Source: Rhodopirellula sp. | GTDB taxonomy: Bacteria; Planctomycetota; Planctomycetia; Pirellulales; Thermoguttaceae | Direction: 5' to 3' | DNA length: 64,000 nt | NCBI GenBank assembly: GCA_012728855.1 | Contig: JAAYEH010000301.1 | Location: 62,001 to 126,000, forward strand | Shown: positions 8,653 through 17,639 of the stretch, in pieces | Layout: every line of letters begins with the position of its first letter | How positions within the stretch are numbered: position 1 is the stretch's first letter | Made by a program: the position numbers and the translations under genes | Notes under the pieces: model-generated | Told to the model about the DNA's origin: nothing | Databases searched by the model: none | The model's input: only the letters and a program-made list of their open reading frames with translations

Positions 8653-9051
8653 CTAGCCGCCGGTCTTCTTCTGCACTCGTCGCTGGAATGGTTCCATGTC
8701 GATCACGGCGCGGACGTGCTTGCCGCGGGCGATTTGCTCGTGGCTGTCGCGGGCTTCGAAGTCGAGCATCACCCGCCTTTTTTCGACCGCGGTCACGGTT
8801 GCCGTGGCCACGACGGTTTCGCCGGCGGGAGTGGCGGCGAGGTGCTCGAAATCGAACCCGATTCCGACAGACGCTTCCCCGGGATCGAGGTGCGGCAGAA
8901 TTGCCTGGAACGCGGCGGTCTCCATGATGTACAGCAGCCAGGGCGTGGAGAGGACGTTCGGCGCCCCCGGTTTGCGATAGCTCACCAGGTTTTCCGTCAC
9001 GACGCGATGCCGTGCCTCGCCCGTCACTCCGGGCGCCAAGGTCTTCTTCAC
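8653..9051 (-). CDS. Thioesterase, FlK-like hotdog fold
   Basis: A 132-residue protein resembling the fluoroacetyl-CoA thioesterase (FlK) branch of the hotdog superfamily, which hydrolyses acyl-CoA thioesters. The recognisable stretch runs from LAPGVTGEARHRVV through PWLLYIMETAAF to IGFDFEHLAATPAGETV. I chose the GTG at 9051 because GCGGAGAA sits 7-8 bp upstream and homology begins there. A longer frame to 9177 would run into repeat A5, which is otherwise intergenic. True fluoroacetate resistance is unlikely; most relatives are uncharacterised. It may be co-transcribed with the URO-D family gene, 39 bp downstream. Confidence 0.72.
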   Translation of the reverse strand: MKKTLAPGVTGEARHRVVTENLVSYRKPGAPNVLSTPWLLYIMETAAFQAILPHLDPGEASVGIGFDFEHLAATPAGETVVATATVTAVEKRRVMLDFEARDSHEQIARGKHVRAVIDMEPFQRRVQKKTGG

Positions 9052-9097
9052 GGGCGTTCTCCGCACTTGGCCGAACGAGATGGGAAAGAGTCTGGAG

Positions 9098-9133
9098 GTT
9101 CCAGCAAGACGGGGACTGGCTCCGAAGCAAGCA
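9098..9133. repeat. Truncated copy A5 of repeat family A
   Basis: The sequence around ACGGGGACTGGCTCCGA matches the left arm of elements A3 and A4, but the matching right arm (GCCTGTCCCC) is absent. It looks like a decayed half-element. The rest of the gap 9052-9456 shows no gene. Confidence 0.55.
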
Positions 9134-9456
9134 TTCACAAGACATTCTATCGTACGCCCGATGACTGGACGACACAAGCTGCGCTCGACCTACCGGACTC
9201 CCGATCGGCCTTCCGTCGCTACTCCGTGGCGGAACCCGTCTCCCGTGCCCCCACATATCCGAATTCTGGTGGGCATTGCATCTCTCGCATCTTTTTCGCG
9301 AAAATCGCCCTCCGCGACCGCTCGCTACTCATTGCGCGGCGACGAGCTATGTAACGCACGGCGTTGGTGTTGTAAGATGAAAAGTCGTTGTCGCTCGGAG
9401 TCTGGAGTCTAACGTTTGTAAACCTTGCTGAAATCCCGAATCCGGAGATCACACAC

Positions 9457-10839
9457 ATGCAGCGGCGGCAGTTTCTCTCGGCGGTGGTGGGCGGAATGGC
9501 GGTTTTGGGCACGGCTCGGGCCAGGGCGGCGACCTCCGGTGGCCTCCGCGCGGGCGAGGGCGTCGCCGATATCACACCGCCCTTGGGCATCGAACTGGCC
9601 GGCTTTCACAAGCCGATCGGACAAGAGCGGCGGGTTAAAGGGATTCGCCAGGCGGCCGAGACGCGGGCACTGGTGCTGACCTACGGCGCGACGCAAGTAG
9701 CCATCTGTTCACTCGACGTGCTGGGCACCAGCGATGAGATGACCAGGCGGATCCAGAAGGCGGCCGCCGAGCGCACCGGGATCCCGGCCGAGAACATCCA
9801 CGTGGTCGCCACGCACGATCACAGCATGCCAACCTTTAAGAAGATCCGGCAGTGGGGCGGAATGTCGCCGGAGTTCATGGCCACCGTCGAGCAGCGAACC
9901 GTGGAGGCGATCGTCGCTGCCCAAGCCGACTTGGCTCCGGCCGAGTTGTCGTTGGGCAAGTGCCGTGCGCCGGGAGGCAGTCACAACCGCACCGTGAAGC
10001 AGGGCGTCGCCCGCACCGACACCGAATTCGGCCCTCAGTCCACCGACGACGAGCGCTGGCTCGACACGATGCTCCACGCCCTGGTATTCCGACGGGCCGG
10101 CAAGAAGCCGGATCTGGTGTGGTACCACTTCTCGGCACATGCCGTGTGCTATGCCGATGAGCAGGCCGGGCCCGACTGGCCGGGCGAGGTGGCCCGGGAG
10201 ATCCGCAAGGAACTGGGCCTGCGTCCGTCGTTCCTGCAGGGACACATCGGCGACGTGAACCCCGGCGACGGCAGCGACTGGCGCGGCGAGATCCGGCAAA
10301 CCGTGGCCGCCATTACTCCCGCCTTGAGGCAGGCGATTGCGGAAGCCGGCCCGCAGCGCGTCGACTGCCTGCGCACCCGCGGCACGCCATTTAACGTCCC
10401 GTTCGATATGGAGCGGTTCGAACAATGGGTCGACGAGTATCGCTGCGACCCGAGCAAGTGCAAGTCGGGGCCGTGGGTCGACGCCGGTTTTGCCGCCGAT
10501 TGGTATCGTGGCAATGAGCGACGAGATCGAAGTGTCAAGCATTTGCCGATCACGCTCAGCGCGATCCAACTCGGACCGGTCGGTATGCTCTTCCACCCTG
10601 GCGAGTTGTACAGCTATTACGGCCTGGCGATCCGCCGCGGCTCGCCGCTAAGCGACACGCTCGTGGTGGGCTGCGCAGACGGCTCGATCGGCTACCTGCC
10701 CGACCCGACGGCCTACCGGCTCGGCGAGTACTCGGCCATCGTAGTGCCCAAAATAGTCGACTTGCCCCCGTACCAGCCTACCGCCGCGCGGGATCTGACC
10801 GCCGCGGCCATCGCGCTGATGAAGCAGACCGTGGGATAA
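9457..10839 (+). CDS. Neutral/alkaline ceramidase-like protein, Tat-exported
   Basis: A 460-residue secreted protein. The N-terminus MQRRQFLSAVVGGMAVLG is a twin-arginine signal (RRQFLS followed by a hydrophobic stretch and ARARA). The mature part starts GEGVADITPPLGIELAGF, the typical opening of the neutral ceramidase-like family, and continues with VVATHDHSMPT and HFSAHAVCYADEQAGPDWPG, which carry likely zinc-binding histidines. In planctomycetes this family is large and mostly uncharacterised, so the substrate may be an amide or glycoside rather than ceramide. The ATG at 9457 has CCGGAG upstream. It is followed by the quinoprotein gene after 65 bp and may share a transcript. Confidence 0.82.
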   Translation: MQRRQFLSAVVGGMAVLGTARARAATSGGLRAGEGVADITPPLGIELAGFHKPIGQERRVKGIRQAAETRALVLTYGATQVAICSLDVLGTSDEMTRRIQKAAAERTGIPAENIHVVATHDHSMPTFKKIRQWGGMSPEFMATVEQRTVEAIVAAQADLAPAELSLGKCRAPGGSHNRTVKQGVARTDTEFGPQSTDDERWLDTMLHALVFRRAGKKPDLVWYHFSAHAVCYADEQAGPDWPGEVAREIRKELGLRPSFLQGHIGDVNPGDGSDWRGEIRQTVAAITPALRQAIAEAGPQRVDCLRTRGTPFNVPFDMERFEQWVDEYRCDPSKCKSGPWVDAGFAADWYRGNERRDRSVKHLPITLSAIQLGPVGMLFHPGELYSYYGLAIRRGSPLSDTLVVGCADGSIGYLPDPTAYRLGEYSAIVVPKIVDLPPYQPTAARDLTAAAIALMKQTVG

Positions 10840-10904
10840 CCCGCCACACGCCACAACAACCAATCAAGTATTCTCGACCGATTCAGTCGCAAGTGGAGTG
10901 TCTC

Positions 10905-12266
10905 GTGAAGCTATCGAATTTCCGGCTCTTGGCGGCCTTGGTCTTGATCCTCGGGCCGACCTGTTTGACGGCAGCGAGTGCCAACTGGCCGCAGTTTCGA
11001 GGCCCCGGCTCGCGCGGCGTCGCCGAGGGCGACACGCTCCCCGACCGCTGGTCAGCAACCGAAAACGTTGCATGGAAGACCGAGATTCCCGGCCGTGGAT
11101 GGTCTTCGCCCGTCGTCTGGGGAGACCGCGTGTTCCTCACCACCGTGATCAACTCAGGTGCCACGGAGGAACTCAAGAAAGGTCTCTATTTCGGCGGCAA
11201 TCGACCCGATCCGCCCGACGCCGTGCATCAATGGAAAGTATTCTGCCTCGACCTGCAGACCGGCCGCGTCTCGTGGGAGCGGCAGGTCCACGAGGGGAAA
11301 CCCCAAACGGCAATCCACCTGAAGAACAGCTTCGCCTCGGAAACACCCGTGACCGATGGCGCGCGGGTGTATTGCCATTTCGGCAACGTGGGAGTCTTCG
11401 CCTTCGACCTGGAGGGCAACCCGGTGTGGGCCCGCAGGCTCGAGCCGCACAAGATGCGAAACGGCTGGGGCACTGCCGCTTCGCCCGTCCTCCACGGAGA
11501 CACACTGTACCTGGTCAACGACAACGACGAGGATTCCTGCCTGCTCGCGTTGGATAAGGCGACCGGCGAGCAACGCTGGCGAGTTTCTCGCGATGAGAAG
11601 AGCAACTGGTCGACGCCGCTGGTCTGGGAAAACGAGCAACGCACGGAGATCGTCACCCTCGGAACCGGTGCGGTCCGCTCCTACGATCTGGCCGGCAAGC
11701 TGTTGTGGTCTCTGGAAGGCATGTCGACCATCACGATTGCAACTCCCTACGCTCACGGCGGTCTGCTCTATTTCAGCTCCGGTTACGTCGGCGACCCGTT
11801 CCGGCCTCTCTACGCCGTACGCCCCGGAGCCCGCGGCGACATTTCGCTCCAGGAGGGCCAGCAGAGCAACGAGTGGATCGCGTGGTGCCGGGAAAAGGCT
11901 TCGCCCTACAACCCTTCGACCCTCGTCTACAAGGATCGTCTCTACGTCCTTTACGACCGCGGTCTTTTCGCCTGTTTCGATCCGCGCGACGGCTCCGATG
12001 TCTTCGGCCCCGAGCGGCTGCCGAACGGCCGGGCCTTCACCGCCTCGCCCTGGGCCTACGACGACAAGGTCTTCTGCTTGAACGAAGACGGGCTGACCTT
12101 TGTTCTCAAAGCCGGCGACGAGTACCAACTGCTGCATACGAATCCATTGGCCGACGACGACATTGGCATGGCCACGCCCGCCATCGTCGGAGATCGCCTG
12201 CTTATTCGCACCTCCGCGCGATTGTACTGCATCCGATCTGCCGCCAATCCGGATCGCGGCGAGTGA
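10905..12266 (+). CDS. Quinoprotein-like beta-propeller protein, secreted
   Basis: A 453-residue protein with PQQ-type beta-propeller repeats. A Sec signal (NFRLLAALVLILGPTCLTA) precedes NWPQFRGPGSRGVAEG, the standard start of the planctomycete PQQ-binding-like family. Repeated blades show patterns such as VFCLDLQTGRVSWE, LALDKATGEQRW and SYDLAGKLLWS. Most of these proteins lack the catalytic set of alcohol dehydrogenases and may be binding or scaffolding propellers, so an enzymatic role is not claimed. The start is GTG at 10905, with TGGAG upstream; an in-frame ATG 12 bp earlier has weaker spacing. A second open frame on the opposite strand over this whole region is a compositional shadow. 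Confidence 0.85.
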   Translation: MKLSNFRLLAALVLILGPTCLTAASANWPQFRGPGSRGVAEGDTLPDRWSATENVAWKTEIPGRGWSSPVVWGDRVFLTTVINSGATEELKKGLYFGGNRPDPPDAVHQWKVFCLDLQTGRVSWERQVHEGKPQTAIHLKNSFASETPVTDGARVYCHFGNVGVFAFDLEGNPVWARRLEPHKMRNGWGTAASPVLHGDTLYLVNDNDEDSCLLALDKATGEQRWRVSRDEKSNWSTPLVWENEQRTEIVTLGTGAVRSYDLAGKLLWSLEGMSTITIATPYAHGGLLYFSSGYVGDPFRPLYAVRPGARGDISLQEGQQSNEWIAWCREKASPYNPSTLVYKDRLYVLYDRGLFACFDPRDGSDVFGPERLPNGRAFTASPWAYDDKVFCLNEDGLTFVLKAGDEYQLLHTNPLADDDIGMATPAIVGDRLLIRTSARLYCIRSAANPDRGE

Positions 12267-12323
12267 GGATCGGTCAAAAAAACAACTACCCCCGAATACT
12301 TGTTTTCCTGCGAGGATCGTACC

Positions 12324-13454
12324 GTGTCCTGTCATCCGTGCCCCGGCCTTGCCATCCGTGCTAATAGGAATGCCTTCGATCGTCGCGGCTTTCTGAAAAT
12401 CGCCGCCGGCGCAGCAGTCGTGGCAACGCCGGGGTTCCTCTCGAACGCGACCGCCGCCGATCTGCCCCGGCAGCGAATCAAAGTGGGGCAGATCGGTATC
12501 GGGCACAATCATGCCTCTGCCAAGATGGCCACCTTCCGAAAGCTGACCGACCACTACGAAGTCGTCGGCGTCGTCGAACCGGATCCCGAGTGGCGCAAGC
12601 GGCGCGGAACCGATCCGGCCTACCGGGATCTGCCGTGGATGACCGAGGAGCAGTTGCTCAACACCAAGGGGCTGAGGGCCGTGGCCGTGGAGACGGACGT
12701 TTGCGATCTGGCCGCGACAGCCGCTCGCTGCGTTGACGCCGGAGTGCATATTCACCTCGACAAGCCGGGCGGCGAATCGCTCGGCCCCTTCAAAAAAGTG
12801 CTCGACGAAGCCGGAAGGCAAGGTCTGGCCGTGCAGTTGGGCTACATGTACCGCAATAATCCGGCCATCCAATTCTGCCTCCGCGCGATTCGCGAAGGCT
12901 GGCTCGGCAAGGTTTTCGAAGTCCATGCCGTCATGAGCCGGGAGCAACCGCTTGCCTACCGAAAGTGGCTGTCGCAGTTTCGCGGCGGCACGATGTACAT
13001 CTTCGGCGGCCACCTCATCGATCTGGTGGTCGCCATGATGGGAAAACCCCAGCGGATCACTCCCTACCAGCGGCAAACGCAGCCGGAGGTGGATCTGTAC
13101 GACAACGGGCTCGCCGTGCTCGAGTATCCGCGGGCCACCGCCACGATCCGCACGGCGTCGCTCGAAGTCGAGGGCTACCAGCGGCGGCAGTTCGTCGTCT
13201 GCGGCGACGAAGGAACGATCGAAATTCGCCCCCTCGAGCCGCCCGTCCTGCGGTTGACCTTGGCCAAACCCCGCGATTCGTTCACAAGCGGCTGCCAGGA
13301 GGTTCCCCTCCCGCCGATGCCCGGACGATACGACGAACAACTGATCGAGTTGGCCGCGATCATTCGCGGCGAAATTGCCAATCCATATCCACTGGAACAC
13401 GAACTGACCGTCCAGGAAGCCCTGCTCGCAGCGAGCGGTTACCCGCCGGGCTGA
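12324..13454 (+). CDS. Gfo/Idh/MocA family oxidoreductase, Tat-exported
   Basis: An NAD(P)-dependent oxidoreductase of about 376 residues. A twin-arginine signal (DRRGFLKIAAGAAVVATPGF) sits about 20 residues in. The Rossmann part follows (IKVGQIGIGHNHASAK), then LDKPGGESLGPFKKV, which has the EKP/DKP lysine seen in the family, and a C-terminal barrel with FGGHLIDLVVAMMGKP. Family members oxidise or reduce sugars, and exported ones carry tightly bound cofactor. I prefer the GTG at 12324, which has GAGGATC upstream, over a TTG 24 bp earlier. It is more distant from the two MocA genes downstream than they are from each other. The substrate is unknown. Confidence 0.83.
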   Translation: MSCHPCPGLAIRANRNAFDRRGFLKIAAGAAVVATPGFLSNATAADLPRQRIKVGQIGIGHNHASAKMATFRKLTDHYEVVGVVEPDPEWRKRRGTDPAYRDLPWMTEEQLLNTKGLRAVAVETDVCDLAATAARCVDAGVHIHLDKPGGESLGPFKKVLDEAGRQGLAVQLGYMYRNNPAIQFCLRAIREGWLGKVFEVHAVMSREQPLAYRKWLSQFRGGTMYIFGGHLIDLVVAMMGKPQRITPYQRQTQPEVDLYDNGLAVLEYPRATATIRTASLEVEGYQRRQFVVCGDEGTIEIRPLEPPVLRLTLAKPRDSFTSGCQEVPLPPMPGRYDEQLIELAAIIRGEIANPYPLEHELTVQEALLAASGYPPG

Positions 13455-13514
13455 GACTTCCCCGAATCGTATCCATCCAATCGCTTTAATGTTGGCCACT
13501 CCGAGGATTTCATC

Positions 13515-14822
13515 ATGTCGCGACAGACTCGCAGAAACTTTTTGCAGCGAACGACGTGCGGTACGGCCGCGGTGGCGATCGGCGCTTTGGCGGCTCCGGC
13601 GATCCAGGCTGGCGGCGCCAACGAACGAATGGTCGTGGGCATGGCCGGCTGTGGGATCCGGGGTAAGGCGCTCGGCGCGGAATTGCGGAAGCTGGGCGTG
13701 GCAATCGCCTACGCCTGCGACCCCGAACAGGCCCGCGCGGAGAGTTTCAAGTCCGCTTTCGGTGCGAACCACGCCGTGGCCGACCTGCGCAAGATTCTCG
13801 ACGATCGCCAGGTCGACGCCATCGTCATCGCCACGCCCGACCACTGGCACGCGCCGGCGGCGATCCTCGCTTGCCAGGCCGGCAAGCACGTCTACGTCGA
13901 AAAACCCTGCTCGCACAACATCGTCGAAGGCCGGCGGATGATCGAAGCCGCACGGAAAAGCGGCATGGTGATGCAGGTCGGCACCCAGACCCGCAGTACC
14001 ACCGCCTTCCACGAACCGATCGCGCTGGTTCGCGAAGGGGCCGTGGGCAAGCTGCTCGTTGCGAAAGCATGGGTGAGCCACCGCCGGCCGAACATCGGCC
14101 GCAGCGAGCCCTCCGAACCGCCCGCCGGATTGGACTACGACCTCTGGATCGGCCCGGCCCCCATGATCCCGTACCAGGAAAACCGCCTGCAATACCTTTG
14201 GCACTGGTGGCACCATTTCGGCACCGGCGAAGCCGGCAACCGCGGCGTGCATCAGTTGGACATCGCACTGTGGGGCCTGGGCGTGACGACCCATCCCGCG
14301 CGGGTCATCGGGTTCGGCGAAAAACTCTACTTCGACGACGACCAGCAGTTTCCCGACACCCAATACGTCACCTTCGAGTATTCGGGCGACGGCGCCCCGG
14401 GATCCAAGCAACTGCTCATCTACGAACAGCGAACCTGGACGACCTATCCGCAGGAAAACTATCCGACCGGCTGCACCTTCTACGGCGACGATGGCTATCT
14501 CACGATGGACATGCACCTGGATTGGAAGCTTTTCGGGCCGAAGAACAAGCTGCGGAAAGAGGGCAAAGGTTTTTACGACACCCGAGCACACTGCGCCGAC
14601 TTCTTCGACGCGATCCGCAACGGCCGCCGTCCCAATGCCGACATCGAGATCGGCCATCTTTCCGCCACGTTGTCCCACCTGGCCAATATCCTCGCCCGCA
14701 CCGGCAAGCGGAAACTCGCCTTCGACCCGAAGACGGAACGCTTCACCGACTTGCCGGAAGCCAACGCGCTGGTCGGCCGAAGCTACCGCGAAGGGCACTG
14801 GGCGAGCTTGGAGACACTCTAA
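13515..14822 (+). CDS. Gfo/Idh/MocA family oxidoreductase, Tat-exported
   Basis: A 435-residue exported oxidoreductase. The N-terminus has a complete twin-arginine signal (RRNFLQ, then CGTAAVAIGALAAPAIQA). The cofactor domain begins VVGMAGCGIRGKALG, and the catalytic stretch is VYVEKPCSHNIVEGRRM, with the conserved EKP lysine. A C-terminal domain includes GNRGVHQLDIALWGLG, with a candidate active-site His. Such proteins act on glycosides or free sugars in the periplasm. Gene 16129 is a close paralogue with long nearly identical stretches, so a local duplication is likely. The DUF6807 gene lies between the two copies. Start and length are normal for the family. Confidence 0.88.
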   Translation: MSRQTRRNFLQRTTCGTAAVAIGALAAPAIQAGGANERMVVGMAGCGIRGKALGAELRKLGVAIAYACDPEQARAESFKSAFGANHAVADLRKILDDRQVDAIVIATPDHWHAPAAILACQAGKHVYVEKPCSHNIVEGRRMIEAARKSGMVMQVGTQTRSTTAFHEPIALVREGAVGKLLVAKAWVSHRRPNIGRSEPSEPPAGLDYDLWIGPAPMIPYQENRLQYLWHWWHHFGTGEAGNRGVHQLDIALWGLGVTTHPARVIGFGEKLYFDDDQQFPDTQYVTFEYSGDGAPGSKQLLIYEQRTWTTYPQENYPTGCTFYGDDGYLTMDMHLDWKLFGPKNKLRKEGKGFYDTRAHCADFFDAIRNGRRPNADIEIGHLSATLSHLANILARTGKRKLAFDPKTERFTDLPEANALVGRSYREGHWASLETL

Positions 14823-14864
14823 ATGACCCTGCACGATTCCAGGAGGAAAGCAATCGAGGTGTGC

Positions 14865-14925
14865 CACTGCTTGGAGTTGAACGGGTTCTCCATCCTGAGA
14901 AAACCCTCCACAACTCCAAGCAGTG
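14865..14925. repeat. Inverted repeat F1, CACTGCTTGGAGTTG arms
   Basis: Perfect 15-bp inverted arms, CACTGCTTGGAGTTG (14865-14879) and CAACTCCAAGCAGTG (14911-14925), enclose a 31-nt loop. It begins about 40 bp after the stop of the oxidoreductase gene. F2 follows with related outer bases. Confidence 0.8.
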
Positions 14926-14952
14926 CAGCGCTCCACGCGAGGAGGCGGTTCT

Positions 14953-15013
14953 CACTGCTTGTGATTGTGGCAGATCCTGAGCGAATGGAAACTCCGTCCA
15001 ATCACAAGCAGTG
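14953..15013. repeat. Inverted repeat F2, CACTGCTTGTGATTG arms
   Basis: Perfect 15-bp inverted arms, CACTGCTTGTGATTG (14953-14967) and CAATCACAAGCAGTG (14999-15013), with a 31-nt loop. The outer nine bases match F1, while the inner six differ in compensating pairs. This covariation indicates selection or copying of a stem, not of a sequence. Confidence 0.8.
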
Positions 15014-15070
15014 CCACACCGCAATCCGATCTCCCAGAATCGTGCAAAATTCTTTAGAAGGATGAACAAC

Positions 15071-16129
15071 ATGAACCACCGCGCTTTTCCCACCGTGCTG
15101 GCGGCGATGGCAGCCATCGTCACTCTTACGGCTGCCCTCGCCGCCGACGAGACAACTCCGCTTCCCGATGCCAAGCCGGTTCCCGACATGCAGGTGCTCC
15201 CCTTGCCTTACGACCAGGCGTCGTTTGAGCACCTAGGCCGAGAACTCACCCGCTACCATTTCGGCCCGGATCTGCGGAGGCCGTTCTGGTATCCGATCGT
15301 CGGGCCGGGTGGCCGATCCCTGACACGCATCGGCAAGCCCGACGACCCCGGCCGTTCGGTTACACCGAGCGCCCAGCCGAGCGATCCCAACCGTCCCGAC
15401 AATCCGTCCGGCCACAGCCATCAAACCTCGGTGTGGATCTCCCACAAGGACGTCGGCGGCTTCGACTTCTGGCGCGATTCCGGACCGATCGCCGGCCAGA
15501 TTGTCCACCAGACGGGCCAAGAGGGGCTTCAGTATGACGATGGCCCCGCGGCGGCTGCCATGCTCTCGCTCAACGCGTGGAACGATCCCCAGGGGCGAAC
15601 TTTGATGCTCGATCGCCGCCGTGCAACGGTCGCACCCTGCGGCGACGGTTCCTGGCGGCTGACGATCGACCTGCAATTGGAAGCCCCGCCCGGCGACGCG
15701 GGCGAGGTCACTTTGGGAAAAACCCCCTTCGGCCTGATCGGCGTGCGGATGGCCAAGACGATCGGCGTCAAGGACGGTGGCGGACGCATCCTCAACAGCG
15801 AGGGCCATCGTAACGAAGCGGAGGCATTCCGCAAGCCGGCCCGCTGGGTCGACTACAGCGGGCCGATCACGCGCGAGCACGCGGCCGGCATCGCGTTGAT
15901 GGATCACCCGAACAATCCCGGGCATCCCACGGCGTTTCATGTCCGCGACGACGGCTGGATGGGCGTCTGCCTGACGCTCAACGATTCCATCACCATTACC
16001 CGTGACAAACCTTTACGTCTGCGTTACGGCCTCTGGATCCACCCCAACGTGCCCGAATCCCGCAAGATCGGCGAACAATGGCAACTCTTCGCCGACGAAG
16101 AACTCGCCACATTCAAGAGGAGCCAATGA
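15071..16129 (+). CDS. DUF6807 (PmoA-like) secreted protein
   Basis: A 352-residue protein with a Sec signal (PTVLAAMAAIVTLTAALAAD) and then a DUF6807 domain. The family is sometimes labelled methane oxygenase PmoA, but it is unrelated to particulate methane monooxygenase in function as far as known. Typical features are RPFWYPIVGPGGRSLTR near the start, HSHQTSVWISHKDVGGFDFW with its His residues, and GIALMDHPNNPGHPTAFHVRDDGW near the end. Members cluster with MocA oxidoreductases, as here. The ATG at 15071 has AGAAGGA nine bases upstream; an ATG at 15062 overlaps that site. Its stop overlaps the start of the next gene, so the two are probably translationally coupled. Confidence 0.8.
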   Translation: MNHRAFPTVLAAMAAIVTLTAALAADETTPLPDAKPVPDMQVLPLPYDQASFEHLGRELTRYHFGPDLRRPFWYPIVGPGGRSLTRIGKPDDPGRSVTPSAQPSDPNRPDNPSGHSHQTSVWISHKDVGGFDFWRDSGPIAGQIVHQTGQEGLQYDDGPAAAAMLSLNAWNDPQGRTLMLDRRRATVAPCGDGSWRLTIDLQLEAPPGDAGEVTLGKTPFGLIGVRMAKTIGVKDGGGRILNSEGHRNEAEAFRKPARWVDYSGPITREHAAGIALMDHPNNPGHPTAFHVRDDGWMGVCLTLNDSITITRDKPLRLRYGLWIHPNVPESRKIGEQWQLFADEELATFKRSQ

Positions 16130-17400
16130 TGTTTCAGCAAACACGGAAAGGGGCAAACGCCATTGCGGCTCCGGCGATCCAAGCCCGCGCTGCCGGTGAG
16201 CAATTCGTCGTTGGATCGATCGGCTGCTCGGGTCGAGGAATTGCCGTCGGAGAGGAACTGCGGAAGCTGGGTGTCCGCATCGCCTACGCCTGCGATCCCG
16301 ACCAGGCCCGCGCGGACGCCGCCAAAAAGCAACTCAACGCCGACCAGGCGGTGGCCGACCTGCGGAGAATTCTCGACGACCGCGCAGTCGATGCCGTGGT
16401 GATCGCCGCGCCGAACCATTGGCACGCGCCGGCGGCCGTCCTCGCCTGCCAGGCCGGCAAGCACGTCTACGTCGAAAAGCCCTGCTCGCACAACATCGTC
16501 GAGGGCCGGCGAATGATCCAGGCCGCCCGGCAAAGCGGCCTGGTCATGCAGGTCGGCTCTCAGATCCGCGGCACCAAGGCGTTTCAGGAGGGCATCGCGC
16601 TGGTGCATGAGGGAGCCTTGGGCAAGGTGCTCGTCGCAAAGACTTGGGTCAGCCGGAAGCGGCCCGACATCGGCCACTGCCAGCCGTCGCAGCCGCCGGC
16701 CGGACTGGACTATGACCTCTGGGTCGGTCCGGCGCCGATGATCCCCTACCAGTCGAACCTCCTGCACTACAACTGGCATTGGTGGTACAACTTCGGCAAC
16801 GGCGACGCCGGCAGCCGCGGCGTCCACCAGTTGGACATCGCCCTCTGGGGCCTGGACATCAAGAACCATCCGACGCGGGTCTCCGGCTTCGGCGAAAAAC
16901 TCTACTTCGACGACGACAAGCAGTATCCCGATACCCACTACGCGACGTTCGAGTATCCGGCCGACGATGCCTCAAGCTCCAGGCGGCTGATCGTTTACGA
17001 ACAGCGGCTCTGGACGCCCTATTGGGGGCAGGAAAACTGTGAGGACGGCTGCACGTTCTTCGGCGACGAGGGCTACCTGACGATCGACATGCACCAGGGC
17101 TGGAGACTCTACGACCGCAAAAACGTGCTCCGCAAAGAAGTCAAGAGGTGGTTCGACACGGGCGAGCACTGCGCCGACTTTCTCGATGCCATCCGAAGTG
17201 GCCGGCGGCCGACCGCCGATATCGAGATCGGCCACCTCTCGGCCACGCTGCCCCATCTGGTCAACATCCTGGCCCGCACCGGCCGTGAGGATCTGAACTT
17301 CGATCCCAGCCGCGAGCAGTTCGTCGACGCGCCGGACGCCAATGCCCTCACGGGGCGGACCTATCGCCCGGGACATTGGGCCAGCTTGGAGTCAACGTAG
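16129..17400 (+). CDS. Gfo/Idh/MocA oxidoreductase with deleted Tat signal core
   Basis: A 423-residue paralogue of gene 13515, sharing VYVEKPCSHNIVEGRRM and SRGVHQLDIALWGL. The oxidoreductase fold looks complete. Its N-terminus reads MFQQTRKGANAIAAPAIQA, against the sister's MSRQTRRNFLQ and a hydrophobic stretch before the shared AAPAIQA. Thus the second arginine and hydrophobic core of the signal are gone, consistent with an in-frame deletion of about 13 codons, and the enzyme should stay in the cytoplasm. The start at 16129 has GAGGAG six bases upstream; Met at 16126 is an alternative. The start overlaps the upstream stop by one base. Substrate as for the sister gene, unknown. Confidence 0.85.
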   Translation: MFQQTRKGANAIAAPAIQARAAGEQFVVGSIGCSGRGIAVGEELRKLGVRIAYACDPDQARADAAKKQLNADQAVADLRRILDDRAVDAVVIAAPNHWHAPAAVLACQAGKHVYVEKPCSHNIVEGRRMIQAARQSGLVMQVGSQIRGTKAFQEGIALVHEGALGKVLVAKTWVSRKRPDIGHCQPSQPPAGLDYDLWVGPAPMIPYQSNLLHYNWHWWYNFGNGDAGSRGVHQLDIALWGLDIKNHPTRVSGFGEKLYFDDDKQYPDTHYATFEYPADDASSSRRLIVYEQRLWTPYWGQENCEDGCTFFGDEGYLTIDMHQGWRLYDRKNVLRKEVKRWFDTGEHCADFLDAIRSGRRPTADIEIGHLSATLPHLVNILARTGREDLNFDPSREQFVDAPDANALTGRTYRPGHWASLEST

Positions 17401-17639
17401 AACGACAGCCGAGGATTGTTCGGTCAGCAACTTTCCAGGGAACCGTTCACGGGGCGGAAGAGAAGGGGACAGGTTCATGACTTCGGCCAATGTTTTTTCA
17501 GGATACCCGAACTGGCCGAAGAACAGACGGATAACTGTTTTGCATGAACGTGCGAAGCTGGCAAGCCGGCCAACCGCTCGACAATCTCCTTTCGCACGAT
17601 CAACTCGAACCCGGGATACCGAGGGAGCTAACCAGGCTT
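17401..17639. other. Intergenic, no gene seen
   Basis: A 239-bp gap between convergent genes. A short stretch around 17463 (GGGGACAGG) resembles the arm of repeat family A but is too short to call. No clear terminator was seen. Confidence 0.4.

Noticed and set aside
9052-9177. N-terminal extension of the FlK-like thioesterase
   Set aside because: It is coded by a truncated intergenic repeat (A5) and the GTG at 9051 has a good ribosome site.
11154-14936. A 1260-codon open frame on the minus strand
   Set aside because: It lies antisense to the quinoprotein and MocA genes, all of which have clear family resemblance. Its own product has no signal, motif or start signal, and is a codon-bias shadow of GC-rich genes.
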